A stretch of DNA of 64,000 bases. Source: Biomphalaria glabrata. Lineage: Eukaryota; Mollusca; Gastropoda; Planorbidae. The translations under genes and the position numbers were made by a program. The stretch lies in assembly GCF_947242115.1 (NCBI RefSeq), contig NC_074717.1, positions 33,706,201-33,770,200 on the forward strand. The letters are read 5' to 3'. How positions within the stretch are numbered: position 1 is the first letter of the stretch; each line of letters begins with the position of its first letter. Shown here piece by piece: positions 61,297-64,000 of the stretch. The notes under the pieces were generated by a model. That model was not told the origin of the DNA. It saw only the letters and a list, made by a program, of their open reading frames with translations, and did not search any database.

Positions 61297-63689
61297 TTAA
61301 CTAATCTAAGGGAGACAACTCTACGATGGATCAATGTAAAGATATGGGCAATAGTGGTTGGCCTAGATTCTAGATACATGTAATAAAAAGTTGTGACATG
61401 GTCACAATAAACATAAATGTCAGTCTTGGTTTTCACATCTTCTAGCTCCCCCCCCCCCCCCTTGCCTGCAGGCTTTTCATTGTCGCCGCCTCTCTTGCTG
61501 TCTTCACTTTCACACAAGATTCACTGTTGCCGCCCGTCTCGCTCTTAAACTTTTTATGTTCACTACCACAGTCACACACTACACAGGGTGGCATGGTCCG
61601 TGTCACCACGGTGGGTGTCAACCGGTGCGGTAAGTTCAGAGTGTCACCCCCCCCCCCCGCAGCTTTTCCCTCAAATATACCCAATAAAAACGTATTGTTT
61701 AGTTCTTTCTGTTGCGCCATAATACAGTGAGCTAATTAGCCTACCTATACATCCGATGATAGTTGTTACTGAACGTTAAAAAGAGTGTCGATTCTATTTT
61801 AAAATTTCGTTATTTCTGACATTTTATCATTAGTAATTGCATAGATTAAAATGTAAGATTTTAGATAAGAAAAATATTTAACATCAACTGAACAATTTTC
61901 CACGAAATGCCACATTGTCTTTTGCAAGAAACATTGTGATAACAAGCAGTCTGTGCAAGAGGCTTCTCATTTCCCCCCCTTTTTTTACGTTGATCATAGC
62001 AATGAATTCCCTGTCATTTTTTTTCAGGGTGCCAAAGTTTTCCGAATCTTAAAGCCTGATAAAAGTTCTTCAGTCTTCTCGTGATTTTCCAATTTTTAAC
62101 CACAAAAGTGGTAAAACTTATTGTTTTTTTTTTATTATTATTTTTACCCATTATGCATAATTTTAGACAAAAAAAATCGGATACTTTTGAATATTTTTAC
62201 TGTCACATTTTTTAAAGTTGTCTGTTTTTTATTATTAAAAGTGCATTTTTACCACTTGCGTGTAACCCCCTATTGGGTGTCACCCGTTGAGGCCCGCACC
62301 CCCCTAAGTGACGCCACTGCGTGTCACTCAGTCTTCTGGTTGTCTCAAAAAACGGATACCTTCAGAAACCAACAGGAAAGTCTTCCACTTGAAGGAACGA
62401 CCCTTCCACAATTTCCCAGACCAAACAACCCACACAGAGAACCTACGATGCCGCATCTCAGCTTGTTGGACCGTCCACTGTGTAGGATCCCGTCTATAAC
62501 TGCAGAGGATCAAACCAAGCTCTAGTTCTGTTTCTCCTTTCACTTTGGCGGAAATCAACTCTCTCTTCCTGCTTGTCTAAACATTTCGTCCATATCCACT
62601 GTTGAAAAGTGCGCTGGATGCGTGCTTTTGTTTACTATATGTAATGCCCAATTGTAAAACAAATGTCGAGTAGTTATCCTTGTGCAGTTGCATTCTGCTG
62701 TGTTATGGTTGAATAACTTATAGATGTCATATCAAGAAAGCTATGATGATAGTTAGGCATCATCATCATGAACATTATACCTTTCTTGATAAAATATTTC
62801 TCACTGTACCTGACTTGATATGAAATGAATCAGAAAATTATTTGTGTTACCTTAAAAAAAGATAATAAAGAAAATAAAGACACACACATACATATATATA
62901 AAGGTATTGCCTTTGATTCCATTAACATTAAGGACAAGTGCAGTATTTCACATGACCATGCAAACCCAGTAGCGACCTGCATATTTTGCCACATCTATTA
63001 TAAACAAAACCGTTTGAAAACAGGGAAGGCTTTTCTATTTGGTTACAAATGTTTGAGAGCCCTCCAGCTGTTTCTTTCAGAGCCATCTGCTCATGCCAGT
63101 GAGAGCAAAACGGTGACTATTTTTATTTTTCTAGCACTTCCAATGGGAATCTAGGGCTTATGGAATGAATGGTATCAAAAGTACCAGCCTATAATGGACA
63201 TACACTGACAAGACTATCTAAAACAAAAAAAAGGTTCTGCAGGAGGCTGGTGTTGACAGTCGGAGAATTTTAGCTACCCGTCGCCTCAGTGGAAATGTCT
63301 AGTAGTGGAACCCTAACCAGGCCCTGCAGGATTCCCTCGGTGAGCTTTTTTTTTTTTATATATCACTCGGGGTAGGGATGGAAGAAATTGCCGCCACACC
63401 GTTCCACGCAGGGGGCCGTCATCAGTAAGCCATTAAGCTGGAGAGGCTGTCCTTACATCGAATAGTGGCGGTTACAGTATAGGAATACGAGGTAAACTCC
63501 CCATGGTTAGCGCTGCTCTCGGCCACTTGTAGCGAGTGGGACCCAAGTACGTGGTACGGTCGCCCAGTCGGTCTATGGTCGTCACTGCTGGGGGCCCTCA
63601 GACAGGCCTGGTCGTTGGATAAAAGCCTTTCTTACGATCAACGGGACAACGGCGCCTTATGCGCTGATTCCCTACTGAACTTTTTTGAA

Positions 63690-63860
63690 GGTGTTGACAG
63701 CATAAAAACCCTACTTCCTCTACAACAACAGCTCTGGCTCAGACACCTATCACGTATGGATGTTGACCGCATAGCAAAGGCTATCTTTTTTTTTTTTGGG
63801 CAAGTTTAAAGGAGGACAACGTAACACACACGACTATAAATACAAACATAAAGAACAAAT
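63690..63860 (+). mobile_element. LINE tail relic
   Basis: The frame LPLQQQLWLRHLSRMDVDRI then AKAIFF corresponds to the LINE tail QLRWLGHLxRMxxDRxxKxxFFG, also seen at 47500-47960. It is followed by a poly-T interruption and stops. Confidence 0.6.
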
Positions 63861-64000
63861 CAAACAGATATGGCAAATGTATTGTCCATATGTACAACTA
63901 AATACTATTATATACTAGATCTAAAGTTTACTTAGAATTTTTACATAAATACATTACTTAAGCTTATCTCTTTGCTAATGTTTTTACTACTATTGGTCAA

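Larger units (their letters stand above)
60892..64000. other. Intergenic upstream of UQCRFS1, no recognised gene
   Basis: Contains the TA microsatellite, unclassified repeat-like GC-richer patches at 61440-61680 and 62260-62560 (both with GGTGTCA-type strings followed by a C-run), a simple poly-T near 62125, and a LINE tail near 63.7 kb. The patch 63240-63640 is unusually GC-rich for this window and ends in that LINE tail; I do not recognise it. Confidence 0.4.

Noticed and set aside
61173-61720. Two overlapping minus-strand frames of 114 and 92 codons
   Set aside because: One is mostly (TA)n, the other crosses C-runs and repeat-like GGTGTCA strings; no domain recognised.
62121-62525. 134-codon plus-strand frame
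   Set aside because: Starts in poly-T, has no recognisable domain, and the opposite strand is equally open; probably repeat sequence.

Overview
The window reads as an animal nuclear genome, most likely a freshwater pulmonate snail of the planorbid/lymnaeid type. The genes are spliced with GT-AG introns, the background is AT-rich, and the introns hold many mollusc-style LINEs, tRNA-derived SINEs, hAT DNA transposons, minisatellites and microsatellites. The species assignment is inference. I rest it on the LBP/BPI gene structure, the LINE and SINE types and a SPIN-like hAT element; no species-diagnostic locus is present.

Layout. 1-6.8 kb: no host gene; head-to-tail LINE fragments of two families, an unclassified dispersed repeat and a solo LTR ending at 6679. 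6.8-20.9 kb (+): a complete 15-exon LBP/BPI gene (486 aa), a secreted LPS-binding innate-immunity protein, with introns swollen by minisatellites, GATA and CATA microsatellites, LINEs, a SPIN-like hAT MITE and a SINE. 20.9-29.6 kb: no convincing gene; a hAT relic, a 42-bp minisatellite, then about 7 kb of A-rich sequence that could be a very long PCIF1 3' UTR. 29.6-39.6 kb (-): PCIF1/CAPAM (685 aa), the cap-adjacent m6Am methyltransferase, with intact WW and NPPF motifs. 40.4-51.6 kb (+): a TRAF7-type RING/zinc-finger/seven-WD40 E3 ligase (586 aa). 52.1-60.9 kb (-): UQCRFS1, the Rieske iron-sulfur subunit of complex III (270 aa), whose 6-kb first intron holds a duplicated 1-kb repeat and a hairpin-forming repeat array. 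61-64 kb: microsatellites, unclassified repeat and a LINE relic.

PCIF1 and TRAF7 are head-to-head, TRAF7 and UQCRFS1 tail-to-tail. All four gene models were built by hand from splice sites with codon phase kept through every junction. The single exception to normal splice dinucleotides is one TRAF7 acceptor that reads AT instead of AG. The four genes have unrelated jobs (extracellular immunity, mRNA cap modification, ubiquitin signalling, mitochondrial respiration) and form no cluster.

I found no clearly new biological system. The most rewarding items are the solo LTR abutting the TATA box of the LBP/BPI gene, the SPIN-like element (a family famous for horizontal transfer), the anomalous TRAF7 splice acceptor, and the hairpin repeat array in UQCRFS1 intron 1.
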